This document shows positions 1-20,742 of a stretch of DNA of 64,000 nucleotides, piece by piece. Every line of letters starts with the position of its first letter. The stretch's first letter is position 1. Under the pieces are notes generated by a model. The model ran no database searches. It had not been told where the DNA came from and was given only the letters and a program-made list of their open reading frames with translations. Location: assembly GCF_031877795.1 (NCBI RefSeq), contig NC_133957.1:7121009-7185008 (forward strand), read 5' to 3'. This DNA is from Strix aluco. Taxonomy: Eukaryota > Chordata > Aves > Strigiformes > Strigidae. The translations under genes and the position numbers were made by a program.

Positions 1-100
1 CTCCCAGCTGCACAGACCTCTCCTCCCTCCCAGCTGCACCCAGCTGCAGGGCAGGGCTGGGCTCTCCTGGCCTGGGGCTCAGGGACTGTTGTGCACCAAG

Positions 101-10231
<10,131 letters not shown>

Positions 10232-10305
10232 CCTGAGCCTCCTGCCCTGCCTGCACATCCCTGCTGTGCCACACTCCCTGCCACAGCTCCTGGGAACTCG
10301 TGGGG

Positions 10306-10480
10306 ACAATGACGACGGGAGGGCAATATGTCTCTGCTGATGCCAGCCCAGCTACAGGAAGAGCCAATCAAAGCAGCAGCCCCTTTTTAGACATTATCGG
10401 GACCTATCTCCCCTCCGACACAGCCCAGCCCTCCAATGAACTTCTCCAGTGCCATTCATGACCATATATGAGGGATGGCT
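10306..10480 (-). promoter_or_regulatory. Likely promoter region of SRCR copy A
   Basis: The 250 bp upstream of exon 1 contain, on the minus strand, a TATA-like CATATATGG near 10463-10471, an A-rich CTAAAAAGGG at 10382-10391 and a CCAAT-type TTTGATTGGC around 10362-10372. No start site can be fixed from sequence. The corresponding copy B region begins at 60699, beyond the inserted provirus. Confidence 0.3.
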
Positions 10481-11439
10481 CCGCTGCAGGTGACACGTCA
10501 CTGTGGCAGTGGGGCGTCACAGGACAGGGTCAGTTGTAGTGGGGGAAATGGGTTTTTCATGCCTTGAACCCTGCTGTGTGGACCAGGAGCACTGAGCATC
10601 TCCTATACTGGGCACAACCAAGAGCCCAACATGCGAGTGTCCAGCCATCCCCATGCCATGGGAACTACAGGGCTGGGACTGCACCGGGCGCTGTGTCAGA
10701 AAGGGAAGGGAACAGCCCCTGCCCCTGCTTCAGACCCCTCTGTACTGGGAGCAGCAGCTGGGAAGGGGCCTTATCCCAGGCCAGAGCCCCATCCCAGGAG
10801 CGCTGACTCACCCGTCCCTCCCTGGAGAGCCTCACGGAAGGTCCATTCCAGTGAGATGGAGCTGGAGCTGGGACATGGCCCTGTCCTGGCAGCAGACACA
10901 CAGCTCAGACATATCCCTGACTCTCAGCATGTCACCGAGGGGCCGTTATTCCCCACGGGTGGCTCGGGAGCTGCAGCCTGCAGGTGCACAAACCACAGCC
11001 CACGTGACCTCGCAGCGCTCCCTGTGCTCCCCCCTGCAGAGCCTGGGCAGGAAGTCTGTGGTTTCCTCCTGGCACCAAGCCCAGGCACATCCCTCTGGTA
11101 CCCTCAAACTCCCCCCACCCCAACAGCTCCAGCCAGGGCTGCAGGGGCTGCTCCTTCAGCCTTGCAGACACGGGGCCGGGCATCTTCTGGCCACTACAAT
11201 GCCCCTCTGATGCAAATGGCTGTTCTGCGCTGATCCCCACGGCCACGGGGTGCCATCAGTGATGTGACCTCACACCCTCCTATGGCCACCACTGTGTGCT
11301 CATGAGTTACACTGACAGTGACCTCACACCCTTCTGCTGCCACTGCTGTGTGTGCACGAGTCACACTGTCACACGTGTGTGTGGTGTATGGACTTCTGCT
11401 GGCAATGGCTCTTCCAAAAAGCCATATTTGGGCACGGTC

Positions 11440-12430
11440 TAAAGATCATTTAGGTGACATCAGAAGCACCTACTCAAGCTATGGGCCAGCTCCTGCCCTA
11501 TCAGCTGCTCAGGCACCAGTGACATCACAAGCTCACACACAGCCATGGGCATGTTCCTGCCCTATCTGCTACTCAGACACAGGTGATATCATAGCATCTA
11601 CCTCTGATATTGGCCTGCTGCTGGCCTATCGGCTGTTCAGACACCAATGACCTCAAACCCACCGACACAAACTATGGGCCTCCTCATACCCTATCAGCTG
11701 CTCAGGCAGCAGGGGCATTATAAGCACCTACACATGCTGTGGACCTACTCCAGGCCTATGAGCTACTCAGGCGTGAGTGACCTCATTAGCACAGACGCAA
11801 GCCATGGGCCTGCTCCTGCCCTATCAGCTACTCAGGCAACAGTGACCTCAAAACAACCTACATGTACTTGTCATGGTTTAACCCCAGCCAGCAGCTCAGC
11901 CCCACACAGTCCCTCGCTCACTATTTCGCTAAATACAAAGTTAATTCTACCCCAGCCAAAACCAGTACAATGCCAGATGCCTGATCCTGCCCTATCAGCT
12001 ACTCAGGCACCAGTGACCTCACAAGTGCATATACACCTCTTGCCATGTTCTCGCTGTTGATGTATTCGGCCTCTGGTGACCTCACATGCACCTGTAGAGG
12101 CCATGCACCTGGTCCTGGGCAATCAGCTATTCAGCCAAGAGTGACATCACAAGTACATACCCAATGCATTTGTCTCCCTCTTGCCTATCAGCTACTTGGA
12201 CATCAGTGACCTGACCACCACGCATCCCTCCACTTGTTATCTGCTCGCCTATGAGATAAGAAGGCACAAATGGCCTCACAAGCTCTGACACAAGTCATGT
12301 GCATGCGCTCGGTCTATCAGCTACTCAGGCACCAGCAATCTCACAAGCACTTACACAAGCCATGTGCCAGCTCCCAGCCTGTGATCTACTAAGGCACCAG
12401 TGGCCTCACAAGCACATATCAACCTAGTTG
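11440..12430. repeat. Diverged minisatellite, unit about 64 bp, upstream of SRCR copy A
   Basis: At least ten imperfect units, each with the core CCTATCAGCTACTCAGGC followed by ACCAGTGACCTCACAAGC and then a variable CACCTACACAAGCCATGGGC-like part. Most units carry TGACCTCA or TGACATCA. The array is interrupted by an internally deleted LTR at 11869-11969. The same array, with the same interruption, is at about 61830-62820. Confidence 0.75.
11869..11969 (-). mobile_element. Internally deleted ERV-L-type LTR inside the minisatellite
   Basis: A 101-bp block with both LTR ends: TGTCATGGTTTAACCCCAGC at the left and CAGCCAAAACCAGTACA at the right, with almost the whole middle missing. Orientation is opposite to the LTR at 6975. 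No clear target repeat. The copy B counterpart is 62254-62354. Confidence 0.6.
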
Positions 12431-12439
12431 CTCTGTGCT

Positions 12440-12945
12440 TGTGTGGTGGGTAACCCTGTGTGGCAGCCCCCACCCAGTCACTTGCTCACTCCCCAGCAGC
12501 GGGATCGTGGTGGGAAGTGGAAGGAGAAAAGTGAGGGAAACAATCTCATGGGCTGAGATAAAAACAGTTGAGTAAGCAGAGCAGCAATGACTCAGAGCAG
12601 GAGATTGATCCCCGGCCAGACTCTGAGCAAAGGATACTTTGAAGAACACCCCCCACTCCCCCAGTTTTATTGCTGTTCGTGACGTCATATGGTGTGGTGT
12701 ATTGATTTGGTCACTTGGGGTCAGCTGTCCTGGCTTTGTCCCCTCCCAGCCCCTTGCTACCACCAACCTCCTGCTTGTCAGGACAGAGGGAGAAATAGTG
12801 AAGACCTTGACACTGTGCAAGAACTGCTCAGCAACAGCTACAGTGTTGGGGTGATATCAAAGCTGTTTTGGCCACCAAGGCAAAGCACAGCACCATAGGG
12901 GCTGCTGAGAAGAAAATTAACTCCATCCCAGTCAGACCCAGTGCA
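12440..12945 (-). mobile_element. Old ERV-L-type solo LTR upstream of SRCR copy A
   Basis: Reads in the reverse order of the LTR at 6975: TGTGTGGTGGGTAACCC at the left, a GCTGAGATAAAAACAGTT block, minus-strand AATAAAA near 12667, GACGTCATATGG near 12682, and CAGTCAGACCCAGTGCA at the right. Diverged and without visible target repeat. Counterpart 62826-63332 in copy B. Confidence 0.55.
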
Positions 12946-13739
12946 ATCCCCACTCCTTATTCCATACCATGTGCATCCTGCTCAGCTCCTACCGTATTCA
13001 ATACATTTACATCCACCACCACCACCCCCTTCCCCATCCCTTGACATGACACACACACAGCACACTGGGTTTGGCTGGTGTGGCTCAAGCAGACTTGGAC
13101 AAGTCCCAGCACACGCTTGACTTCTCCCCTCACTCAGTCAGGCAGAGCCTTTGGAAACATTCAGTCAGGTTATCAACCTAAGGACAAGAAAATTTATGTA
13201 GCACCAGCCTGCACCCCACGGTGGGCTTACAGGTAGCTGACCCCCACAGCCATGGGGAAAGGGAGTTCCCCACCAGCACCCTACCCCTCTGTTTGGCACC
13301 TCAAAATCCAGTTTGTGGTTCATGGGCTAACTGGTGAGTTCCTCTGGCTCACACGGTCTTTATGGGAATCCCCTCTGGGTCTTTTCACTATTGTCCCCAT
13401 GCACATATTCTTCTGAAGTTGGCATTTTGTCCTGGTTTTCCCCATTTGCAGACAGTGTTGCCTGTGCCTTGCAGCACCAAGAAGAGCTCAGAGCCAGCCC
13501 CAGTCTACCCTGCCTGGCCGTCCGGCAGGGCTGGGCTGCTGGGGGCCTTCCAGTCCAGCTGGCAGGATCGAGCTCTTCTTTGGATGTTACAGGGGTGGCG
13601 CTGAGGGCCCCTTAGTGGTGTCCTGGGAGGGGCCATAGCCGTGGGGCATGTTCCAGCTTGTCTGTGTCCTCCCCACCTTCTTGAGGTTCCCCCAGCCCAG
13701 ACATGTCTGGAATTCTGCAGACTGGTAAAGTAGGGGACC
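12946..13739. other. Intergenic stretch without recognised gene
   Basis: The left part (to about 13620) is shared with copy B (63333-64000). It contains a CACCACCACC-rich tract near 13012 and a CACACACA tract near 13050. I see no exon with coding pattern. The last 100 bp lead into the ERV whose 5' LTR is not visible. Confidence 0.5.
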
Positions 13740-13746
13740 TCGACTC

Positions 13747-15023
13747 CTACAGTATTCCTATGATACTTTATTGCAATTGATGCTATTCCTCAGAAGAAAT
13801 GATAAATGGGATGAGGTGGTATATGCTGATATGTTTTTCACCTTAAGAAATCATCCTGAGTGGCAAAAAGAGTGTGGTAGAAATTTGGCCCCTCAGGATC
13901 CCCTTGTTTTGGCATTAGAAAAGAATAAAAAGAGGGAACAGGGAAAATTGAAGCGATGTTGTTCAGCATGTAGTATTGGAGAAAGATGTCTAAAAGTGAA
14001 GGACTGGGGAGCTGAAGAAAGGATGGAGGATTATGTACTGCCACCTCCTATATTACCTGCAGGATTTCCAGATGGGGAAAATGACGCTGGGGCAGGGCCA
14101 CTAGTGGAAAGATCAACCCCAATTACTGCCCGAACTCGTAGTAAACAGGACCAGTTAAAATCCTCTTTAATATGGGAGACTTGGATGCTTGGAAGGAAGT
14201 GGTTAAAGGGTATAGAGATGATCCACTGAAGATTGCCAACAGATTTGAATTAATAATTAAAAATCAAAACCCAGACTGGAAAGATATAGACATAATGTTA
14301 GGTGCAATGACTGAAAATGAGAAACAGCTGGTTTTAAAAACTGCCCAAACCCAAGTGCAGGCTCAGATTACAGCTGGAATGCTGGTAGGGGGAGTTGATC
14401 AGTATGTTCCCCTGACTGACCCGAATTGGGATCCAAATGATAATATGGATTATCGCATGTTAAAGCGATACCCAGATTGGATAAAATTTGGATTGGAGAA
14501 TGCAATCCCAAAGGCTATAAATTGGTCAGCACTTTATACTGTAAAGCAGGGGCAAACTGAAACCCCTACAGAATTCTTAGACAAATTACAATTGGCAATG
14601 CGTAAATATACTGCCTTAGGCCCCTCATCTGATGTAGGGCAGCAACAATTGGTATCATTGGTTTTGGGCCAATCATCGGAAGATATTAGGAGAAAACTCC
14701 AGAAACTAAAAGAGCCTGAAGCGTGGGATTTGGAGAAGTTAATTGAAGAAGCCTGGAGGGTATACAGAAATAGAGAAAACAGTGATAAGAGAAAATTAAA
14801 TAGAACAATATCCATAACAACAATTGCAGCATTAGAACGAAGTGCGGGCCCTCAGAGACTCCCTGGATGCAGAGGTAAAGGAGGACCTCCTGGGGGAACT
14901 CGAAGTTTCCAAACAACACTGAGACCAGATCAGTGTGCTTATTGTGGAGAAAGCGGACATTGGAAAAAGGACTGTCCGAAACTGAGAAAAGTAAAGCCTG
15001 AAGTGATTGCTGAAATGGAATGA
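13747..15023 (+). pseudogene. ERV class I gag (matrix, capsid, nucleocapsid), broken
   Basis: A matrix/p12-like part is open at 13771-14229 (WDEVVYADMFFTLRNHPEWQ, then a PPP-rich part). It joins out of frame to a capsid part from about 14172 (DPLKIANRFELIIKNQNPDW resembles the major homology region). The amino half of capsid seems missing, so a deletion with frameshift is likely near 14165. Nucleocapsid has one zinc knuckle, CAYCGESGHWKKDC, near 14935-14976. The frame ends with TGA at 15021-15023. Confidence 0.75.
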
Positions 15024-15380
15024 CAGGGACCTGGGGAATCTACCCGAGCGGATCCACTGGTTAAATTGAAGCTAAAGAATCAGAATGAGGAGATAGAATT
15101 TCTTATAGATATGGGTGCCTCATATTCTGTATTAAATCAGGAACTAATACCTGTAGGTCACAATTTTGTAACTGTAATAGGAGCTACTAGCCAGCAAAAG
15201 AAGGCTTTCTTTTTACAGTCAATTGAATTTAAGATTGGAAAACAAATGGGAATTCACAAATTACTTTATTTACCAGAATCTCCAAAATCCTTACTGGGAC
15301 GGGACTTATTAGAGCAATTAGAGGCACAGATAATTTTTGAAAAGGATAAAACAGAACTCAGAGTAAAAATAATCAACTAA
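15024..15380 (+). pseudogene. ERV class I protease, active-site threonine replaced
   Basis: Lies in the same frame as gag directly after its TGA, as in gammaretroviral gag-stop-pol. The aspartic protease signature reads FLIDMGASYSVL, with methionine where DTGA or DSGA is expected. The conserved SLLGRDLLEQL follows. The frame ends with TAA at 15378-15380, before the RT part. Confidence 0.75.
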
Positions 15381-15400
15381 TTAAAATTTTAAGTTTAGCT

Positions 15401-16156
15401 ATGATTCAAATGGAAAGACAAACTGAGGGTACCCCAGAACTTGGCAAAATATTAGATCAAGTGTATCCAGGAGTATGGGCCTCTGAAACTCCTGGTAAGG
15501 CCAAAAATACTATGCCAGTGAAAGTGGAATTAACACCTGGTTCTGGTGCAATTAAACTAAAACAGTCTCCTTTAAGATTGGAAGACCGGAGAGGTATAAA
15601 AAAACATAATTGGAAGATTCTTAAAATTTGGTTTGAATCAGAATTTAATACCCCAATTTTACTGATAAAGAAGCTGGATGGGAAATATAGAATAGTACAA
15701 GACTTAAGGGCAGTTAACAGAATTGTGGAAGATCTATACCCAGTAGTAGCAAATCCATACAGCTTAGTAACTAGCCTCAAAGAAACATAGGAATAGTTTA
15801 CAGCATTGGATTTAAAAGATGCATTCTTTGGCCTCACCTTGGCCCCTGAAAGCCACCATCTGTTTGCCTTTGAATGGGAAAACGCCGATTCAGAGCGTAT
15901 AACCATAAAACTCAACTTACTGGACAGTGTTACCCCAGGGATTTAAAAATAGCCCTACAATTTTTGGAAACCAATTAGCAAGAGAACTAGAACTTTGGGA
16001 AAGGCCTGCAGGTAATGGCATCCTTTTTCAATATGTAGATGATATCTTAATAGCTACAGAGAAAAGAGAAGAATGTAAAGAATGGACTGTGAGCTTACTG
16101 AACTTTCTTGGACTAAGTGGTTATCGAGTGTCATTACAGAAAGCTCAAAAAGCAGA
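15401..16156 (+). pseudogene. ERV class I reverse transcriptase, 5' part
   Basis: Visible blocks: NTPILLIKKLDGKYRIVQDL (fingers), TALDLKDAFFGL (motif A, after stops near 15788), and LPQGFKNSPTIF with QYVDDILIATE (YVDD active site) at 15927-16160. At least two stops and a frame change lie between 15788 and 15927. A CR1 interrupts the frame after QKAQKA. Confidence 0.8.
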
Positions 16157-17766
16157 TTGAGGTCAGCACAGTTGAAGAGGAGGTGGTCAGGGACCTGCTA
16201 CACCACTTGGATGCACACAAGTCTGTGGGACCGGATGGGTTACACCCAAGGGTGCTGAAAGAGTTGGCAGATGTGCTCACCGAGCCGCTTTCCATGATCT
16301 ACCTGAAATCATGGCTAACTGGGGAGGTCCCAACGGACTGGAGGGTGGCCAATGTGACACCCATCTACAAGAAAGGCAGAAAGGAGGATCCGGGAAACTA
16401 TAGACCTGTCAGTCTGACCTCGGTGCCAGGGAAGGTCATGGAGCAGCTCATCTTGAGTGCCATTAAAAGTCATATAATGGACAACCAGGGGATCAGGCCC
16501 AGTCAGCATGGGTTTATGAAAGGCAGGTCCTGCCTGACAAACCTGATCTCCTTCTACGACAGGGCGACCTGCTTACTGGATGAGGGAAAGGCTGTGGATG
16601 TTGTTTACCTTGACTTCAGTAAGGCCTTTGACACCGTTTCCCACAGCATTCTCCTGGCAAAACTGGCTGCTCGAGGCTTGGATGGGCACACGCTTCGCTG
16701 GGTAAAAAAGCTGGCTGGATGGCCAGGCCCAAAGAGTTGTGGTGAACGGAGTTAAATCCAGTTGGTGGCCAGTCACGAGTGGTGTCCCCCAGGGCTTGGT
16801 TTTAAGGCCATTCCTGTTTAACATCTTTATTGATGATCTGGACAAGGGGATCGAGTGCACCCTCAGTAAGTTTGCAGACGACACCAAGTTGGGTGGGAGT
16901 GTTGATCTGCTTGAGGGTAGGGAGGCTCTGCAGAGAGACCTGGCCAGGCTGGAGCGATGGGCTAAGGCCAACTGCATGAGTTTCAATAAGGCCAAATGCC
17001 GGGTGCTGCCCTTGGGCCACAACAACCCCCAGCAGTGCTACAGGCTTGGGGAGGAGTGGCTGGAGAGCTGCCAGTCAGAGAGGGACCTGGGGTGGTTGAT
17101 TGACAGCTGGCTGAACATGAGCCAGTAGTCTGCCCAGGTGGCCAAGAAGGCCAATGATATCCTGGCTTGTGTCAGAAATAGTGTGGCCAGCAGGGACAAG
17201 GAAGTGATCTTGCCCATGTACTTGGCACTGGCGAGGCTGCCCCTTGATGACTGTGTTCAGTTTTGGGGCCCTCCCTACAAAAAGGACATTGAATCACTTG
17301 AGCGTGTCCAGAGAACGGCAACGAAGCTGGTGAAGAGTCTGGAGCACATGTCATACGAGGAGCGACTGAGGGAACTGGGGTTGTTTAGTCTGGAGAAGAG
17401 GAGACTGAGGGGAGACCTCGTTGCCCTCTACAGCTACCTGAAAGGAGGTTGCAGAGAGCTGGGGATGAGCCTCTTTAACCAAGTAACAAGTGATAGGACA
17501 AGAGGTAATGGCCTCAAATTGCACCAGGGAATTTAGACTAGATATTAGGAAGAATTTCCTTATAGAACGAGTAGTCAGGCATTGGAATGGGCTGCCCAGG
17601 GAGGTAGTGGAGTTCCCATCCCTGGAGGTATTTAAGAGTTGGGTTGACATAGTGCTTAGGGTTATGGTGTAGTTGGGAACTATCAATGCTATGTTAATGG
17701 TTGGACTGGATGATCTTCAAGGTCTTTTCTAACCTAGACGTTTCTGTGATTCTGATTCTGTGAAAT
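16157..17766 (+). mobile_element. CR1 LINE (5'-truncated) nested in the class I ERV
   Basis: Encodes the CR1 reverse transcriptase: DGLHPRVLKELADVLTEPL, ANVTPIYKKGRKEDPGNYRP, QHGFMKGRSCLTNL, VYLDFSKAFDTVSH, then after a frame change [20 protein letters not shown]. The 3' end has the usual GGTTGGACTGGATGATCTTC and ends in TGATTCTGATTCTGTG repeats. ERV pol resumes right after it (EVVYLGFLIS-like codons at 17777 on). Frameshifts at about 16740 and 17125 make it inactive. Confidence 0.88.
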
Positions 17767-18892
17767 CCTGAAACAGAAGTGGTCTATTTGGGATTCCTCA
17801 TCTCCAAAGGACAACGACAGTTTGGAACTGAAAGGAAAGAGGCCATCTGTAGGACTCCAGAGCCAACTACGGTAAAGGAACTTTGAACTTTTCTAGGAAT
17901 GACAGGTTGGTGCCGTCTATAGATTTATAATTATGACTAATAGTAAAACTTTATATGAACTATTGAAAGGTAATCAGAAGCAATTAATCTGGACTGATGA
18001 GGCCAAAAGAGCATTTAAAGAGTTAAGATTAGAACTGATGAGAGCCCCTGCTTTGGGCTTGCCAGATGTGACTAAACTTTTTTGGTTGTAAGCCTATGAA
18101 AAACAAGGAGTGGCCCTAGGAATTTTAGCCCAAAGATTGGGACCCTACAAGCAAGCAGTAGCATATTTTTCCAAATAATTGGTTTAAGTCAGCAAAGGAT
18201 GGCCAGGATGCCTCCGGGCAGTGGCGGCTGTTGTCACAATCATTCAAGAGGCTCAAAAGTTTACCCTGGGGCAGAAGATCATCGTTCACACTTCCCATGC
18301 AGTAACTTCTGTTTTGGAACAAAAAGGCGGACATTGGTTATCACCGTCTAGATTTTTAAAATATCAGGCAGTCCTAATGGAGCAGGACGATGTGGAAATT
18401 ATTCCATCTACTATAGTTAACCCTGCCTCTTTTCTAAGTGACAAATAGGAAACTGACCCCATTATACATGACTGCACAGAAACAATTGAAACCATCTATG
18501 CGAGTAGACCTGACCTGAAAGAAGAACCGTTGGAAGAAGCCGACCATACCTGGTATACAGATGGAAGCAGTTTTGTGAAAAATGGAGTCCGAAGGGCCAG
18601 ATACACAGTGACAACGACAGATCAGGTAATAGAAGCAAAACCTCTCCCAAAAGGTACATCAGCACAGAGGGCGGAGATAATCGCCTTAACGAGAGCACTG
18701 GAGCTCGCTGAAGGACTACGTGTAAATATAAGGACAGATTCAAAGTATGCCTATGGTGTAGTGCATGCTCATGGAGCGATCTGGAAAGAACAAGGACTTT
18801 TAACTACACAAGGAAAAAGTATTAAACACGCAGATATTACAAATTTTGGAAGCAATCCGATTTCCGACAGCTGTGGCCATCGTGCATTGTAG
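17767..18892 (+). pseudogene. ERV class I RT connection and RNase H
   Basis: After the CR1, pol continues with KTLYELLKGNQKQLIWTDEA and LMRAPALGLPDV, then AVTSVLEQKGGHWLSPSRFL. RNase H motifs are HTWYTDGSSFV, QRAEIIALTRALELAEG and RTDSKYAYGVVHAHG at 18530-18892. Stops occur near 18090, 18178 and 18446. Confidence 0.78.
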
Positions 18893-19117
18893 AGGACATC
18901 AGAAAGGTAATACTGACCAGGAGGTGGGTAACAAATTGGCTGGCTATAGGGCAAGGCAAGCAATGGAACAAGGTGAGGTATTAAGTTTGATTCCTAAAAA
19001 AATCTCTATCATTACCTGAAACAGTAAAATCTGATGAAAAAGATAAAAAGCTAAAATTGATTAGTCAAATTGGGCAACAGTAGAAGACAATCGAGTAATA
19101 GTTCCCTTTAGAATATT

Positions 19118-19483
19118 ATGGACATTAGTAAAATTAAACATGAAAAAAGTCACTGGGGAACAGAAGCTCTGTATAATTCTCTCTCTAAGCAAATAATAGA
19201 TCGAAACTTGTTTCAAAATATGAGAAATGTGGTTAACAAATATGAGACATGTTTGAAAAATAACCCAAAAGTAGAGCACCAAGTAAAGTTTAGAAATATT
19301 AGCAAAGGATGTGTTCCAGGTCAAAGTTGTGAAATAGACTTCTCAGAATTGCCTAGAAAAGGGGGGTATAGATATCTGTCAATATTAACAGACACCTATT
19401 CCAGTTGGCCTGAAGCATTTCCCTGTCGAACTAATAAAGCTCAAGAAGTGACTAAAATTCTGTTAGCAAAAGAATTTGCTTAG
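19118..19483 (+). pseudogene. ERV class I integrase, truncated
   Basis: HKSHWGTEAL and KYETCLKNN recall the zinc-binding HHCC domain, with the first cysteine spacing damaged. GQSCEIDFSELP carries the first catalytic aspartate and LSILTDTYSSWPEAFPCRTN follows. The frame stops at 19481-19483; the rest of the core, the C-terminal domain and env are gone. Confidence 0.75.
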
Positions 19484-19503
19484 AAAAAAGAAAAGGGGGG
19501 AAA

Positions 19504-20225
19504 TGAAGGGAAGCTGCTACAAGTATACTTGAAATTGCTAATTTACAGGGACCTGTAATTTAAGACATTTAGTTTTAACGTTAGACATCACTGGTATTTT
19601 ACTAGCTTTTTTCCCCTGTATTTTTCCTGTATTTTGCTGTAATGTATATAATTTCATTTATCCTTTTTCCTAACTACCCTCTGTAGTCATTACCCACTTG
19701 TAAGATGTTTTGAAACCTTTAACTCCTTGCCCAGTAGAGATAAGACAGACCTTGGACAGTCTGAAAAACTCCCTGAGTACATCCCTAATAGCAGGAACCT
19801 AAAAAAACAAGTGTCTAAGAAGACTCCAGTGTTGAGATAAGTGCTGAGAGCTGGAACAAACAGGAGCTGAAGGATGCATGAAGTAACTCTATGACCAGAT
19901 ATGGACACTAGAAACCTAATTCACTAACGGACAGTGTGAGGAAGAGTATGTGGACCCCTAAGGAGGGGAGAAGACCCTCACTCTATTTTTACTATGCCTG
20001 CTCAGAGTATGTAAATGAATTCTGAGAACCCATTAGCATAAGACTGCCTTTTCTAAGAAATGTGATGCATACGTGTGCTTTTTGTGTATATTAGTCAGAG
20101 AGTTGTGTTAGTAAGCGTGGCACTTGTGGTGAAGTGATCCCCAGTGCTGCCCAGCGCTGTGAATGAAGAACACCTGCTTAACAGTTATACTGAATTCTGA
20201 CTGTGGAGTGAAGCTCTTTGTTTCA
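19504..20225 (+). repeat. 3' LTR of the class I ERV, with polypurine tract
   Basis: The polypurine tract at about 19483-19503 (AAAAAAGAAAAGGGGGGAAA) directly precedes TGAAGGGAAGCTGC. The LTR runs to TTTCA at 20225, about 722 bp. It has a TATA-like GTGTATATTAG near 20092 and a weak AATGAA poly(A)-type signal near 20162. The exact right end is inferred from the TG...CA rule. Confidence 0.6.
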
Positions 20226-20335
20226 GGAGAGCCTGGTGTCCCATTAGCGGAGCCACAGGGTGTGCCTGTAGCCCTGTCCCCTGTCTGTGCCCACTGTCCT
20301 GGGCACTTGTGCCTCCCACCGCAGCACCTGTGCTC

Positions 20336-20646
20336 TGTTGAGGGACGTTGTGTCCCAGAGTCCCCAGATCATAACCCTGTGCTGAAGCAGCTCCATCGCT
20401 GCCCTCAGCTGCTCAGGTTTAATACAACAGTGCAACAGCAACACAACAAACAACAACAATAACAATAAGAGTAATAATAATGAACAGAGCAAGATATATA
20501 GCGATACAGCAGTGAGAGTAGAGCGATCTCAAAACACACGCACCGATTCTCCCGGACGTGACGTCAGCATGGTATATGAATATCCCGGCTAGAGCTTCCT
20601 CCCCACTGCTGGGGAAACTTAACCCTATCCTAGCTAAACCAGGATA
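20336..20646 (-). repeat. 3' LTR of the ERV-L provirus, left end uncertain
   Basis: Shares with the 5' LTR the AGGTTTAATACAACAGTGCA block, the AACAACAATAACAATAA tract, GACGTGACGTCAGCATGG and CCTAGCTAAACCAGGATA. Left of 20428 it no longer resembles the 5' LTR, so the U5 part differs or a junction lies there. I place the left end near TGTTGAGGGACG by the TG rule. Confidence 0.55.
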
Positions 20647-20742
20647 TAATCCACCCCTTTATTCTATACCATCTGCGTCACGTCCAGCTGCCATTTATCA
20701 ATTAGCAATAACAAAGAATAATTAACAAAAGCACAGTATAAT

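Larger units (their letters stand above)
13740..20225 (+). mobile_element. Gammaretrovirus-like (class I) ERV, 5'-truncated, env-less, split by a CR1
   Basis: Plus-strand order is gag (13747-15023), protease (15024-15380), reverse transcriptase (15401-16156), CR1 insertion (16157-17766), RT connection and RNase H (17767-18892), integrase (19118-19483), polypurine tract and 3' LTR. There is no 5' LTR before gag and no env between integrase and the LTR. The single CCHC knuckle and the in-frame gag stop before pol point to a gammaretrovirus-like origin. Many stops and frameshifts make it inactive. Confidence 0.8.

Noticed and set aside
11440-12430. Possible CRISPR-like array
   Set aside because: Vertebrate DNA; units are head-to-tail diverged minisatellite repeats without unique spacers or cas genes.
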